Translations under genes and position numbers: made by a program
Shown: positions 20,777-29,629 of the stretch, in pieces
How positions within the stretch are numbered: the stretch's first letter is position 1
How the letters are laid out: each line of letters starts with the position of its first letter
The notes under the pieces: model-generated
What the model was told of the DNA's origin: nothing
Database searches by the model: none
The model's input: only the letters and a program-made list of their open reading frames with translations
Assembly: GCF_003668555.1 (NCBI RefSeq)
Contig: NZ_RCWN01000001.1
Coordinates: forward strand, 1,722,501 to 1,786,500
Length of the DNA stretch: 64,000 nucleotides
Source: Notoacmeibacter ruber
Lineage (GTDB): Bacteria; Pseudomonadota; Alphaproteobacteria; Rhizobiales; Rhizobiaceae
Direction: 5' to 3'

Positions 20777-21538
20777 ATGATCGTTTTTACCGACCTCGAC
20801 GGCACCCTTCTGGACCATTCCAGCTATTCCTACGAGCCAGCTCTTCCCGCTGTTCATCGCCTCCAGACGAGCGACATTCCCATCATTCCCGCCACGTCCA
20901 AGACCGCAGCGGAAGTCGCTCCGCTGATGGAGGAGATCGGGCTGAGAGGACCAGCGATCGTGGAAAATGGCGGCGGTGTTCTGACCGCCAAGGAACCCGC
21001 GCGCCCGAGTGAGGACTATCTGACCGTTCGCGAGAAACTGAACCAGTTGCCCGCCTCACTGCGATCACGGTTCACCGGCTTTGGGGACCTCGGCGATGAA
21101 GGGATCGCCAAAGCCACCGGCTTGCCGCTCGATGCTGCACGGCGCGCTGGCAAACGTCAGTTTACCGAGCCGGGCACGTTCGAAGGAAGCGATGACGATC
21201 TTCGTGAATTCCTCGATACGCTGAACAGCCTTGGCATTTCCGCCAAGAGGGGCGGTCGGTTTCTGACCCTTTCCCATGGACGGCACAGCAAGGCGGATCG
21301 CGTTCCCGGCATCTGCGAAACGCTTGAGGCGAGCGGCCCCGTGATTGCGCTGGGTGACGCGCCAAACGACAGGGCGATGCTGGAAGCTGCTGAGATTGCC
21401 ATTGTCGTAAAGAACCCGGACCATGATGGAATCGAGATCGCCGAACTGGCAAACCGCCGCGTCATTTATACGAACCAGCCCGGCCCTGCAGGATGGAACC
21501 AAGCCATTCAAAGCATTCTGGACGAATACGGGATATAA
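20777..21538 (+). CDS. Glucosyl/mannosyl-3-phosphoglycerate phosphatase (HAD family)
   Basis: HAD-superfamily phosphatase that removes the phosphate from glucosyl- or mannosyl-3-phosphoglycerate to give the compatible solute. The 253-residue protein starts MIVFTDLDGTLLDHSSYSYE with nucleophile D6 and acid D8, has IVENGGGVL in the cap region, and LGDAPNDRAMLEAAEIAIVV as HAD motif IV. This matches the MpgP/GpgP family. It lies 40 bp upstream of the glucosyl-3-phosphoglycerate synthase, so the glucosyl form is the likely substrate. No clear ribosome site; the start is set by the family N-terminus. Confidence 0.88.
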   Translation: MIVFTDLDGTLLDHSSYSYEPALPAVHRLQTSDIPIIPATSKTAAEVAPLMEEIGLRGPAIVENGGGVLTAKEPARPSEDYLTVREKLNQLPASLRSRFTGFGDLGDEGIAKATGLPLDAARRAGKRQFTEPGTFEGSDDDLREFLDTLNSLGISAKRGGRFLTLSHGRHSKADRVPGICETLEASGPVIALGDAPNDRAMLEAAEIAIVVKNPDHDGIEIAELANRRVIYTNQPGPAGWNQAIQSILDEYGI

Positions 21539-21578
21539 TCCCTAGCGGGCGACAGCCCGGCCTTAAGGAGACAAGGTT

Positions 21579-22799
21579 TTGAGCGATTTTCACCAGACGG
21601 GTGCGATCACCACTTTTCATAATGTCACTCGCCGAGAGGAAGACGGCCTCATTGAGGAAGTCGCCCGCTACGCAAAATTCCGCCCCGTTACGCTGGTTCT
21701 TCCCTCACTGTTCTCCGAGCTTGAAGGCGCAGCGCTCGAAAAGATTGTCGATACGCTCATCGAGATGCCGTGGATCAACAATATTTATGTGGGCCTGGAT
21801 CGGGCGAGCGAGGAGGAATTCCGCTACGCCAAAAACTTCTTCTCGCGGCTGCCGCAGCACCATCGGGTGCTCTGGAACGACGGCCCGCGAATGCAGGCCA
21901 TTCACGAAAAGCTGGCTGGCGAAAACGTTGCACCGACAGAACTCGGAAAGGGTCGCAACGCCTGGTATCTGATGGGTTATGCGCAGGCCGTTCCGCGTGG
22001 GAGCCAGGTTCTGGCTCTACATGATTGCGACATTCTCACCTACAACGCCGCACTCCTGGCGCGGCTCCTTTATCCGGTCATCCATCCCGATTTCAAATTC
22101 GTCTTCTCCAAGGGATTCTATGGCCGCGTCGCCGAGGGCAAGTTCAACGGGCGGGTCGCGCGCCTGCTCGTCGCACCTCTTCTTCAGGCTCTCGACCTGG
22201 TGATCGGCCCGCACAATTTCACACGCTACCTCGCAGCGTTCCGCTATCCACTCTCCGGCGAATTCGCGATGAAGATGGACATCGTTCCAGACGTTCGCAT
22301 TCCTTCGGACTGGGGTCTGGAGATCGGGTTCCTGTCCGAGGTTCGGCGTAACGCCAATCAGGGTCAGATCGCGCAGGTCGATATCGCCGATATCTACGAT
22401 CACAAACATCAGGCTCTGTCGGAAGACGATGCCACCAGCGGCCTGTCGCGCATGAGCACCGATATCGTGAAGGCCATCCTGCGCAAGCTGGCGACAGAGG
22501 GCGTGGTGATCAGCGAAAGCACCTTGCGGGCACTGAAGGCGAGCTATTACCGAACCGCCCTCGACATGATGGAAGCCTATGCGGCCGACGCGGTTTTCAA
22601 CGGCGCTCGGGTCGATCGCCATCAGGAGGAAAAGGCGGTCGAACTCTTCGCCAGCAACATCATGGAAGCGGGAGAGGTCTTTCTGCGTGACCCGTCCTCA
22701 ACGCCGTTCATACCCAACTGGCGGCGGATCAAATCCGTTTATCCCAATATTTTCCATGATCTGGCCGAGGCCGTCAAAGATGATATGGAAGAGATTTGA
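21579..22799 (+). CDS. gpgS: Glucosyl-3-phosphoglycerate synthase
   Basis: GT81-family glycosyltransferase that joins glucose from a nucleotide sugar to 3-phosphoglycerate, the first step of glucosylglycerate synthesis. In the 406-residue protein a GT-A fold is seen with TLVLPSLFSELEG, the metal-binding DCD at 149-151 (LALHDCDIL), FVFSKGFYGRV and YPLSGEFAMKMD. The start codon is TTG with a strong AAGGAG eight bases ahead. It forms an operon with the phosphatase and ends 28 bp from the convergent phosphorylase gene. Confidence 0.92.
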   Translation: MSDFHQTGAITTFHNVTRREEDGLIEEVARYAKFRPVTLVLPSLFSELEGAALEKIVDTLIEMPWINNIYVGLDRASEEEFRYAKNFFSRLPQHHRVLWNDGPRMQAIHEKLAGENVAPTELGKGRNAWYLMGYAQAVPRGSQVLALHDCDILTYNAALLARLLYPVIHPDFKFVFSKGFYGRVAEGKFNGRVARLLVAPLLQALDLVIGPHNFTRYLAAFRYPLSGEFAMKMDIVPDVRIPSDWGLEIGFLSEVRRNANQGQIAQVDIADIYDHKHQALSEDDATSGLSRMSTDIVKAILRKLATEGVVISESTLRALKASYYRTALDMMEAYAADAVFNGARVDRHQEEKAVELFASNIMEAGEVFLRDPSSTPFIPNWRRIKSVYPNIFHDLAEAVKDDMEEI

Positions 22800-22827
22800 G
22801 AGCAGCGGTTGCGATTGCGGCTCGCTC

Positions 22828-24645
22828 TCATCCGCGACGATTGGCGATCCAGACGCACTGATAAGGCGCCAGCGTCAGCGTCTCTTCTCCCTCTTCATAT
22901 CGGCGGCCTGATAGAAGGTCGATCACAGGCTCGTCCATGATGAGATTGAGCCTGTTGAAGGGAATGCTCTGCGGCTCATTGCTGACCGAATGCACCGCAT
23001 GGATCGATTGCGTGCGGTCGCGTGACTGACGCCAGAGCGAAAAGAGGCCCGGCCCCAGATCGAGCGTCATCTGTGTGGCGTTAGGATGGAAGGCTGGCTG
23101 CCGGGTACGGATGCCAATGCGCCGCTTCATCTCCGCGAAAACCTTGGACTGATCGCTATCCGGCTGGCTGAGCAGATCCTCCAGTTCTCGATAATCCCAG
23201 ATATGCCTGTTGAGGGCGCGTTTGGTTCCGGTCCGCTCCATGCGTTCCTTGTCGTTTGGCGTCGCGAGGAGGGAATGAATGTAGATGCCGGGAATACCCT
23301 CCAGCGCCATCTGGATTGTCTGGTTCACCATGAAGCGGTCGAATTGGTACGCGTGCCCGCCGGGTCCGGCTTTCATGGCGTCCCACAAGGAAACATTGAT
23401 TTCGTAAGGTTTTTTCGAGCCGTCCGGCAAGGCGCGCATCGAAACCTCTCCGCCCACCTCGGAGACAGAGCCGATCATGTCCGTCACCTGCTCGTCCGTC
23501 AGATACCCTTCCGCCGCGCGCACGCCGATCCCGTCGTGACTGGCGGTGAAGTTGAAATAGAAGCTGCCGGCCGGCGCTGGCGGCTGATGACGCTGCCAGA
23601 GTGTCAATTGCTTGGCATCGCCGGTGGTCAGCGCATGCAACATCAATGGCGGCAAGGCAAAGTTATAAACCGCATGCGCCTCGTTGCTGGCACCGAAATA
23701 AGAAATATTCTCACGGTTTGGAACATTGGTCTCGGTGATGATGACCATCGCTTCGCGACTGTAGTCGGAGAGGGTCCGCATCAGCCGCACGATCTCATGC
23801 GTCTGCGGCAGATGGACGCATTTCGTTCCGATCTCCTTCCAGATGAAGGCAACGGCGTCCAGCCGTATGATCCGAACACCCTCGTTTAGAAACAGCCGGA
23901 CAATCCGGATAAATTCGAGCAGCACGTCCGGATTGGCAAAATTCAGATCGACCTGATCCCGGGAGAATGTGCACCAGACATGCTTCTCGCCCTCGCTTGT
24001 CTCGAAACTCTGCAGGAGAGGCTGAGGGCGGGGACGCACCACGTCTGAAACATCGGTCCCGGGCTCGACGGTCCGGAAGTAATCGCGGCCCGGCTCCTGT
24101 CCTTGCAGGAACTGGACGAACCACGGATGCAGCGCGGAAACATGATTGAGGACGAGATCGGCCATCAGCTTATGGTGGCTCGCAATGCGCCCCATATCCT
24201 GCCAGCTTCCGAGTTCCGAATTGACACGCGTGTAATCGACCACGGCAAAACCGTCATCGCTGGTCCATGGAAAGAACGGAAGCACGTGAGCGCCGTTGAT
24301 GACGCTACCGACATGGCGGGTGAGAAAATCATCAAGGATATGAAGCGGCGGGTGCTCACCATCCTGCAGCGTATTGCCGTAGGTGATGAGAATGGCGTCG
24401 CGTTCGCTCCATGATGGGGCGGAGACGCGGCGGCGCTGCGGGCGGCAGAGAACCCGTTTATCGGCAGGCCAGAACGCGTCGAGCAGACGCCGGGTCAGCG
24501 CCGGTATATCCTGGTGCGGATAAAGAAACGACAGGTGATAGTCGAGTCGCTTGACCAGAAGGGTTGGGAAGGCTTCCAACAGATCGTCCTGGATTTCGAT
24601 CTCCTCCGAACTTGTCGCCTGATCCATCCTAACCACTTCACCCAT
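22828..24645 (-). CDS. GH13_18 phosphorylase, probably glucosylglycerate phosphorylase
   Basis: Alpha-amylase-superfamily phosphorylase of the sucrose-phosphorylase subfamily. It would split glucosylglycerate with phosphate to glucose 1-phosphate and glycerate. The 605-residue protein has VLPFFPWTSDDGFAVVDY, the nucleophile in RIIRLDAVAF (D263), acid/base in VIITETN (E305) and transition-state stabiliser in FTASHDGIG (D371). By sequence alone it could be sucrose phosphorylase; the adjacent gpgS and phosphatase make glucosylglycerate the better substrate. Convergent with gpgS, so making and breaking of the solute can be controlled separately. Confidence 0.87.
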   Translation of the reverse strand: MGEVVRMDQATSSEEIEIQDDLLEAFPTLLVKRLDYHLSFLYPHQDIPALTRRLLDAFWPADKRVLCRPQRRRVSAPSWSERDAILITYGNTLQDGEHPPLHILDDFLTRHVGSVINGAHVLPFFPWTSDDGFAVVDYTRVNSELGSWQDMGRIASHHKLMADLVLNHVSALHPWFVQFLQGQEPGRDYFRTVEPGTDVSDVVRPRPQPLLQSFETSEGEKHVWCTFSRDQVDLNFANPDVLLEFIRIVRLFLNEGVRIIRLDAVAFIWKEIGTKCVHLPQTHEIVRLMRTLSDYSREAMVIITETNVPNRENISYFGASNEAHAVYNFALPPLMLHALTTGDAKQLTLWQRHQPPAPAGSFYFNFTASHDGIGVRAAEGYLTDEQVTDMIGSVSEVGGEVSMRALPDGSKKPYEINVSLWDAMKAGPGGHAYQFDRFMVNQTIQMALEGIPGIYIHSLLATPNDKERMERTGTKRALNRHIWDYRELEDLLSQPDSDQSKVFAEMKRRIGIRTRQPAFHPNATQMTLDLGPGLFSLWRQSRDRTQSIHAVHSVSNEPQSIPFNRLNLIMDEPVIDLLSGRRYEEGEETLTLAPYQCVWIANRRG

Positions 24646-24762
24646 GTCTGCCCTATCCTGCGTTTGTTATCGTCAATCGTCAGGGTTGTATCCACCATAT
24701 GCGAGCTTTGCGGCAGAGGTCACGCCTCTCCCTGCTCTAGATGCATGACTGCAATGCGCAAA

Positions 24763-26133
24763 TCAGTGGTCTCGACCTTGAGGCTGTTGGCTGATGCGGG
24801 CCTGACGTTTCAAATCGCGCATCTCGCGGCGGATGCGCTGGCGCTTGCGAAAAGCATAGCGTCCCGCCCTCCAACGCACGCGCATCCCGTAGAAGCGTCG
24901 CCCGCGGCGCGCGCGGTCTTCCGAAAGAAAGAGTTGAAGCCCTTCCCTGTAGTTCCAGTAGCCCTCGGTTGCGAGATTCTCGACGCGGTGCATCAGGAAC
25001 GTCCAGGCTGGTGAGACGAGAAGCGTGACAGCCGTGACGGCGATAGCCAGCCGGTAGAAATCGTAGCCCAGCGCACCGGCGGAGAGACCTGTCGTCGCCA
25101 ACACGAAAGAAAACTCCCCGATCTGTGCCGTCGAGAGGCCAGCGATCAGCGCCGTTTCGCGATCATGGCCGGTCAGCGCCAGCAACTGAATGTTGAGCAG
25201 GCTCTTTGCTGCAATGACGGCAAGCGACGTTCCGACGACGAGCGCAAGGTTGGACCAGATGTAATTCAGATCGATCAGAAGGCCGATCGACAGAAAGAAG
25301 ACGACCAGCAGCACGCTCTGAATCGGCTCGATGACAGGGATCACCTTAGCCCGCAGCGTGGAGTTGCCAAGCAGCAGGCCGGCCAGAAACGCCCCATAGG
25401 CCGGAGAAAGGCCACTATAGCCCGAGACGGCTGCGCCGCCAAAACAGATCGCCAGCGCACCGAGCGCCAGCATCTCGACATTGCCCTCGATCGCCGAGGT
25501 GAAAGGAAAGCGCAGCTTGCCTCGCTTGCCGAGCCACCAGAGGACAACCGCCAGGACGGTGACGGCGGCCAGCACCTTGACGATCAGAAGAAACATCGAG
25601 GCCTCGCCCCGACCAAGCGCGCCAATGATAATCAACATCGGCACGACGGCGATATCCTGCGCGATCAGAATGGCGATTGCGATCCGCCCGGCGTCGCCGC
25701 GCAGTTCGTCCATGTCGTCGAGCATCTTCATGGCGACCACGGTGGATGAGAGCGCGATGATGAAGCCGAGAATGATGCCTTCCGCCGTCGTCGCCTCCCC
25801 CGCCCATGCGATCAAAAAACCGACCAGCAGACCGGCGACCAGCTGCCCGGTCGCGATCAGCACGGCGGGCCGCAGACTGAGAACGAACGCCTTCAGCGAA
25901 ATTTCGAGGCCTATGAAGAAGAGCAGAACCAGCACGCCCATCTCGGCCAGCGCGTTGACCGATTCGGAGGTGCGGATGAAGCCGAGCGCGGTCGGCCCCA
26001 TCAGCAGACCCGCCAGAATGAACCCGACGAGCGGCGGCTGACGCATCCGCATCAGCCCAAGGCCGAGAATGGTGGCCACGGCGATGACCAGCGCCACATC
26101 GATCAGCGGGAAGGCGATATGATGTTCATCCAT
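24763..26133 (-). CDS. CPA2-family cation/proton antiporter (Kef type, no RCK domain)
   Basis: Inner-membrane monovalent cation:proton antiporter. About 12-13 membrane segments occupy residues 8-390 of 456, with GFILAGLLMGPTALG, FFIGLEISLK, ALSSTVVAMKML, AQDIAVVPML and STAQIGEFSFVLA motifs of the KefB/YbaL group. The C-terminal ~65 residues are very basic (RARRGRRFYGMRVRWRAGR) and replace the usual TrkA/RCK nucleotide domain. K+ is the likely cation, by family. Near the glucosylglycerate genes, which would fit osmotic adaptation, though separately transcribed. Confidence 0.88.
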   Translation of the reverse strand: MDEHHIAFPLIDVALVIAVATILGLGLMRMRQPPLVGFILAGLLMGPTALGFIRTSESVNALAEMGVLVLLFFIGLEISLKAFVLSLRPAVLIATGQLVAGLLVGFLIAWAGEATTAEGIILGFIIALSSTVVAMKMLDDMDELRGDAGRIAIAILIAQDIAVVPMLIIIGALGRGEASMFLLIVKVLAAVTVLAVVLWWLGKRGKLRFPFTSAIEGNVEMLALGALAICFGGAAVSGYSGLSPAYGAFLAGLLLGNSTLRAKVIPVIEPIQSVLLVVFFLSIGLLIDLNYIWSNLALVVGTSLAVIAAKSLLNIQLLALTGHDRETALIAGLSTAQIGEFSFVLATTGLSAGALGYDFYRLAIAVTAVTLLVSPAWTFLMHRVENLATEGYWNYREGLQLFLSEDRARRGRRFYGMRVRWRAGRYAFRKRQRIRREMRDLKRQARISQQPQGRDH

Positions 26134-26198
26134 AGCGTCGAATTATAGCCTTTGCTGCCGATATAGCACCGAGGGAAACAGGTTCAGTCGTCAATTTT

Positions 26199-26217
26199 CC
26201 CGAAATCGGTTTTCGGG
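26199..26217. promoter_or_regulatory. Inverted repeat upstream of the DMT exporter
   Basis: CCCGAAA / TTTCGGG, perfect 7-bp arms with a 5-bp centre, in the gap between the divergent antiporter and exporter genes. Possible operator or leader hairpin. Confidence 0.3.
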
Positions 26218-26272
26218 TGGAACAGCCTCACTGTATCCGGCAAGACGCCAGAAAAATAAGAGGAAATTGCGG

Positions 26273-27193
26273 ATGACCGACAGACAAATGTCGGCGCGCG
26301 AATGGATGAAACTCATCATCCTTTCGGTGCTCTGGGGTGGAACATTCGTGCTGACGGTCGTGGCGCTCAAAGGCTTCGTCCCGGTGGCGCTTGTCGCATG
26401 GCGACTTGCCATTGCGGCCATCACGCTCTTGCTCATCTGCTCGCTCTGGCGAATTTCCCTGCGCCCTCTTTTCCAATGCGGAAGACGCCTCGTTCTGCTG
26501 GCCATCCTCAACAATGCAATCCCCTTCTTTCTGATCAGTACGGGCCAGACCGAAATCGGCGCTGGACTGGCATCGATCTTCAATTCCACGACCCCGTTAT
26601 GGACGGCATTGATCGCCACCTATGTCGTTGGCCGTGAAACCTTGAAGGGATTGAAACTGGCCGGAATCATCATCGGGATCGTAGGCGTCGCCACGCTGGT
26701 GGGGCCCGCGGCGCTCGCGGGGCTCGGCGGTCCGCCCTGGGCAATGGCCTGTCTTGTCGGTGCTGCCATTTCCTATGGTTTCGGTGCCAATCTGGCGCGA
26801 GGTTTCGGCGACATACCGCCCATCCTCATTGCGACCGGCCAATGCGCCTGTTCGAGCGTGATCGTCATGGCCGCAGCGCTCTTCACGGTCGGACCGGAGG
26901 GGCTGGTCACTGAGAATGTTGCGGCCATTGCCTCGATCGTCACGATCGGCACCCTGATGACCGCTGGCGCCTATCTGCTCTATTTCGACCTCATCGCAAA
27001 AGCTGGTGCGACCAATGGCTCCCTCGTTACCGTCCTCATTCCGATAAGCGCCATTCTGGCAGGCGTCTTCTTCTTCGGCGAAACAATGACGGCGAATGGA
27101 TGGCTCGGCTTCGGTCTCATTACGTCGGGACTACTGATGATCGATGGTCGCATTTTTCGGAGAGCGCCGCGCCGCGTACCGCCTACCCCGTGA
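26273..27193 (+). CDS. DMT-superfamily exporter (EamA domains)
   Basis: Ten-helix drug/metabolite transporter with two EamA repeats in 306 residues. Visible family features are SVLWGGTFVLTVVALKGF near the N-terminus, NNAIPFFLISTGQ, ASIFNSTTPLWTAL and GATNGSLVTVLIPISAILAG in the second repeat. Substrate cannot be told from sequence. AAGAGGA precedes the ATG at 26273; a TTG six bases earlier is a weaker choice. Confidence 0.88.
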   Translation: MTDRQMSAREWMKLIILSVLWGGTFVLTVVALKGFVPVALVAWRLAIAAITLLLICSLWRISLRPLFQCGRRLVLLAILNNAIPFFLISTGQTEIGAGLASIFNSTTPLWTALIATYVVGRETLKGLKLAGIIIGIVGVATLVGPAALAGLGGPPWAMACLVGAAISYGFGANLARGFGDIPPILIATGQCACSSVIVMAAALFTVGPEGLVTENVAAIASIVTIGTLMTAGAYLLYFDLIAKAGATNGSLVTVLIPISAILAGVFFFGETMTANGWLGFGLITSGLLMIDGRIFRRAPRRVPPTP

Positions 27194-27397
27194 GACGATC
27201 CATAATTTCCGGTTAATACACAGCCAAAAAGGTTGCTGCGACGCAGCATGAGCAAAGGCGGGCATTTCAGCATCTCAGGGCGTAGCAGCACCACTCCTGC
27301 GTGGCTGCACGTCGCAGCGCAGCACATTTTCCGACTAGGCCGCCTCGCTTTTGATGCGTAATCTCACTCCTGCCAATTCTCCTGAAGGGAGTCCGCC

Positions 27398-27484
27398 ATG
27401 ACCTCGTTGAGCTTGGTAAACCGGGTAGCAATCGGAGCTGTCTTTTTGTTCGTCGGCGTTGCCGTCATAGGGCTTCTTCCCTGA
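27398..27484 (+). CDS. 28-residue single-span membrane protein
   Basis: Small frame starting MTSLSLVNRVAIGAVF and ending VIGLLP. It has one basic residue after a short polar N-terminus and then about 18 hydrophobic residues, the form of a bacterial small membrane protein. GAAGGGAGT lies at the right distance before the ATG, one of the best ribosome sites in the window. Nothing else explains this intergenic stretch. Function unknown; many such proteins tune transporters or sensor kinases. Confidence 0.6.
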   Translation: MTSLSLVNRVAIGAVFLFVGVAVIGLLP

Positions 27485-27525
27485 ACCTGACCGGTTGCAG
27501 AAATGACTGAAAGAAGGCGCCAGCC

Positions 27526-28515
27526 CTAGCGACCGCCCGCCGCTTCTTTCATCGCCAGCCAGATATTAACGGTCAGCTCCTGCCCCGCCTGGGAGGGCGC
27601 GATCGTATGTCGGTTGACGACTTTAAGACCGGCTAGATCCAGCCATTCCGACATCTGCGCGTCCGAAAAACCAAGCCGCAAATGCGCGAATTCGGAGCGT
27701 AGAAATTCAAGATCGTGTGATTGAAAGTCGATGATCGCCATGCGGCCCGCCGGCCGCAGGGCCTCAGCCGCCTGTTGTACGGCGCGGCCGGGTTGATCGA
27801 GATAATGAAGAACCTGGTGGATTGTGATCAAATCGACGCTTTCCGGACCGACCGGCAGGTCAAAAACGCTGGCCTGGCGCAACTGCGCCGGAACGGGCCC
27901 TGCCTCCTCAAGCCGCGAGCGGGCAATCGTGAGCATTTCCCGCGACGTATCGATGCCGACCGCTCGTCGGAACAGGGGAGAAAAAAGGGTGATCATACGC
28001 CCCGTTCCCGTCCCGATATCGAGCATGGTATCGACAGGCCGGTCCCCGATCAGCTCTTTGAGAGCCTGCTCAACAGATGCGTCCGGCGCGTGGAGTGATC
28101 GAATCCGATCCCACTCTTCCGCATTGGCGGCAAAATAGGCACCGGCTCTCGCGGCGCGGCTATCCCGAATAGCAGCAAGACGTTCACGATCGGCAACAAA
28201 CTGCGCATCCGTTTCATCAAGTGTGTCGAGGACGCTGTCGCAGAGGCCCCGTGCACCACTATCATCGGTCAGATGAAAATAAGCCCACGCACCCTCCTGA
28301 TACCGTCCGACAAGCCCAGCCTCCATAAGCACCTTCAAATGGCGCGAAACACGCGGCTGCGATTGATCGAGAATGGCAGTGAGGTCCGAAACGGTGGCTT
28401 CCCCCTGACGCAGCAAGAGCAGAATGCGGAGCCGACTGGATTCCGCCATGGCTTTGGCGCTATCCAGCAAATGTTCAAAACTGAGTTGAGATCCGACGAC
28501 CAAAACTGCCTCCAT
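27526..28515 (-). CDS. ArsR-type regulator fused to a SAM methyltransferase
   Basis: 329-residue two-domain protein. Residues 1-95 are an ArsR winged helix (SSRLRILLLLRQGEATVSDL, QSQPRVSRHLKVLMEAGL). Residues about 140-320 are a class I methyltransferase with the SAM-binding loop MLDIGTGTGRMITLF and the VDLITIHQVLHYL segment. Such fusions are known in rhizobia, often beside metF and linked to methionine or SAM control. Here no methionine gene is adjacent, so target and substrate are open. It is divergent from trmO with a gap of only about 55 bp. Confidence 0.88.
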   Translation of the reverse strand: MEAVLVVGSQLSFEHLLDSAKAMAESSRLRILLLLRQGEATVSDLTAILDQSQPRVSRHLKVLMEAGLVGRYQEGAWAYFHLTDDSGARGLCDSVLDTLDETDAQFVADRERLAAIRDSRAARAGAYFAANAEEWDRIRSLHAPDASVEQALKELIGDRPVDTMLDIGTGTGRMITLFSPLFRRAVGIDTSREMLTIARSRLEEAGPVPAQLRQASVFDLPVGPESVDLITIHQVLHYLDQPGRAVQQAAEALRPAGRMAIIDFQSHDLEFLRSEFAHLRLGFSDAQMSEWLDLAGLKVVNRHTIAPSQAGQELTVNIWLAMKEAAGGR

Positions 28516-28570
28516 CGCATAAGGATAGGTTTATGTGGCTGAGATGGCTTTCGCAACCGGAGGAACCGGC

Positions 28571-29077
28571 ATGGCCGAATTCGAACAGCGTCAGGGCGAA
28601 GCGCGACTGCCGTTTGACCCGGCTGAGCGCAAGCCGGATGCAGGACTGGTCTTCATCGGAAAGGTCTCATCGCCTTGGCTCCGCCGCGAGGATTGTCCGA
28701 AAAACCTTCGTCAGGCCCGTGAGCGGGACCGTACCGCCAGCATTATCATCGAAGAGCCTTACCGCCCTGCCCTCGCCGGGCTCCGAGCCGGCGATTATTG
28801 CCATGTCTTGAGCTGGCTCCATCACGCGCCCCGCGACCTCATCAGCCAGAAGCCGAGACATCTCGAGACTGCAAAAGGTACGTTTGCCCTTCGTTCACCG
28901 GTGCGGCCCAATCCGATCGGCCTGCATACGGTCAGGATCGTCTCGCTGGATCACCAGAGGGGAACGATCGAGATGGACGCCATCGATCTGCTGGACGGAA
29001 CGCCTGTCCTGGATCTCAAACCCTATTATCCCTCAATCGATGCCTTCGCCGAGGCATCCGGCGGAGCCAAAGACTGA
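28571..29077 (+). CDS. trmO: tRNA (N6-threonylcarbamoyladenosine37-N6)-methyltransferase TrmO-like
   Basis: SAM-dependent enzyme of the TsaA/TrmO beta-barrel family that methylates t6A37 in tRNA-Thr. The 168-residue protein shows FIGKVSSPW at the barrel entry, then VRPNPIGLHTVRIVS and a C-terminal DGTPVLDLKPYYPSIDAF, which is the family signature. GGAGGA six bases upstream supports the ATG at 28571 rather than the GTG at 28535. It is followed without a gap by the DUF2293 gene. Confidence 0.9.
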   Translation: MAEFEQRQGEARLPFDPAERKPDAGLVFIGKVSSPWLRREDCPKNLRQARERDRTASIIIEEPYRPALAGLRAGDYCHVLSWLHHAPRDLISQKPRHLETAKGTFALRSPVRPNPIGLHTVRIVSLDHQRGTIEMDAIDLLDGTPVLDLKPYYPSIDAFAEASGGAKD

Positions 29078-29458
29078 ATGGCGCGGACGGAGCGGCAAAA
29101 GGCTCTCAGAGCTGATCTTCGTCTTCTTCTCCCCTCGGCTCCGTTGGCCGATTTCGAGACGATCTACGATGATGCCTCGCGGCCTCATATGCGCGAGCTA
29201 CGGACAGGAGCCGCCGCCTGGCTCGCCGCCCTCGCCCATATCCGCCATCAATATACAGACTACGATCAATTGCGCGACGAGGGCTATGACCGCGACAGCG
29301 CCTTGCATTTCGTGGTGGACGACATCAACACCGTGCTGACGCGGTGGCGCGCCACCCGCCTGCTCGATCCCTCTGCGGCTTTTGAAGATGGCGGCGATGC
29401 AAACGACGAGGAAGCGCAGCCGAAACGCCGGAAGGCCACGAAGCGAACCGAAAAATAG
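29078..29458 (+). CDS. DUF2293 protein
   Basis: 126-residue protein typical of Rhizobiales. It is a small helical protein with the conserved SRPHMRELRTGAAAWLA and HIRHQYTDYDQLRDEGYDR segments, and a basic C-terminal tail (PKRRKATKRTEK) that may bind nucleic acid. The ATG directly follows the trmO stop (TGAATG), so the two are coupled, which suggests a role with RNA, but this is inference. No function is known. Confidence 0.85.
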   Translation: MARTERQKALRADLRLLLPSAPLADFETIYDDASRPHMRELRTGAAAWLAALAHIRHQYTDYDQLRDEGYDRDSALHFVVDDINTVLTRWRATRLLDPSAAFEDGGDANDEEAQPKRRKATKRTEK

Positions 29459-29629
29459 GATTCGCATTCAATACCTTGCGTTCTCTTGCTGAATCAAACT
29501 CCTCACGAGTTGAATCCTTTGATGAAGAGCCCGGCAGGCAAGGCTTAACATCAATCGTGTTGCACGCCCCATCACGGTTGCCAGTTGGGTAAGAGCGGCT
29601 GGGCACGCTTTGACAGCAGGAGAAACTTC

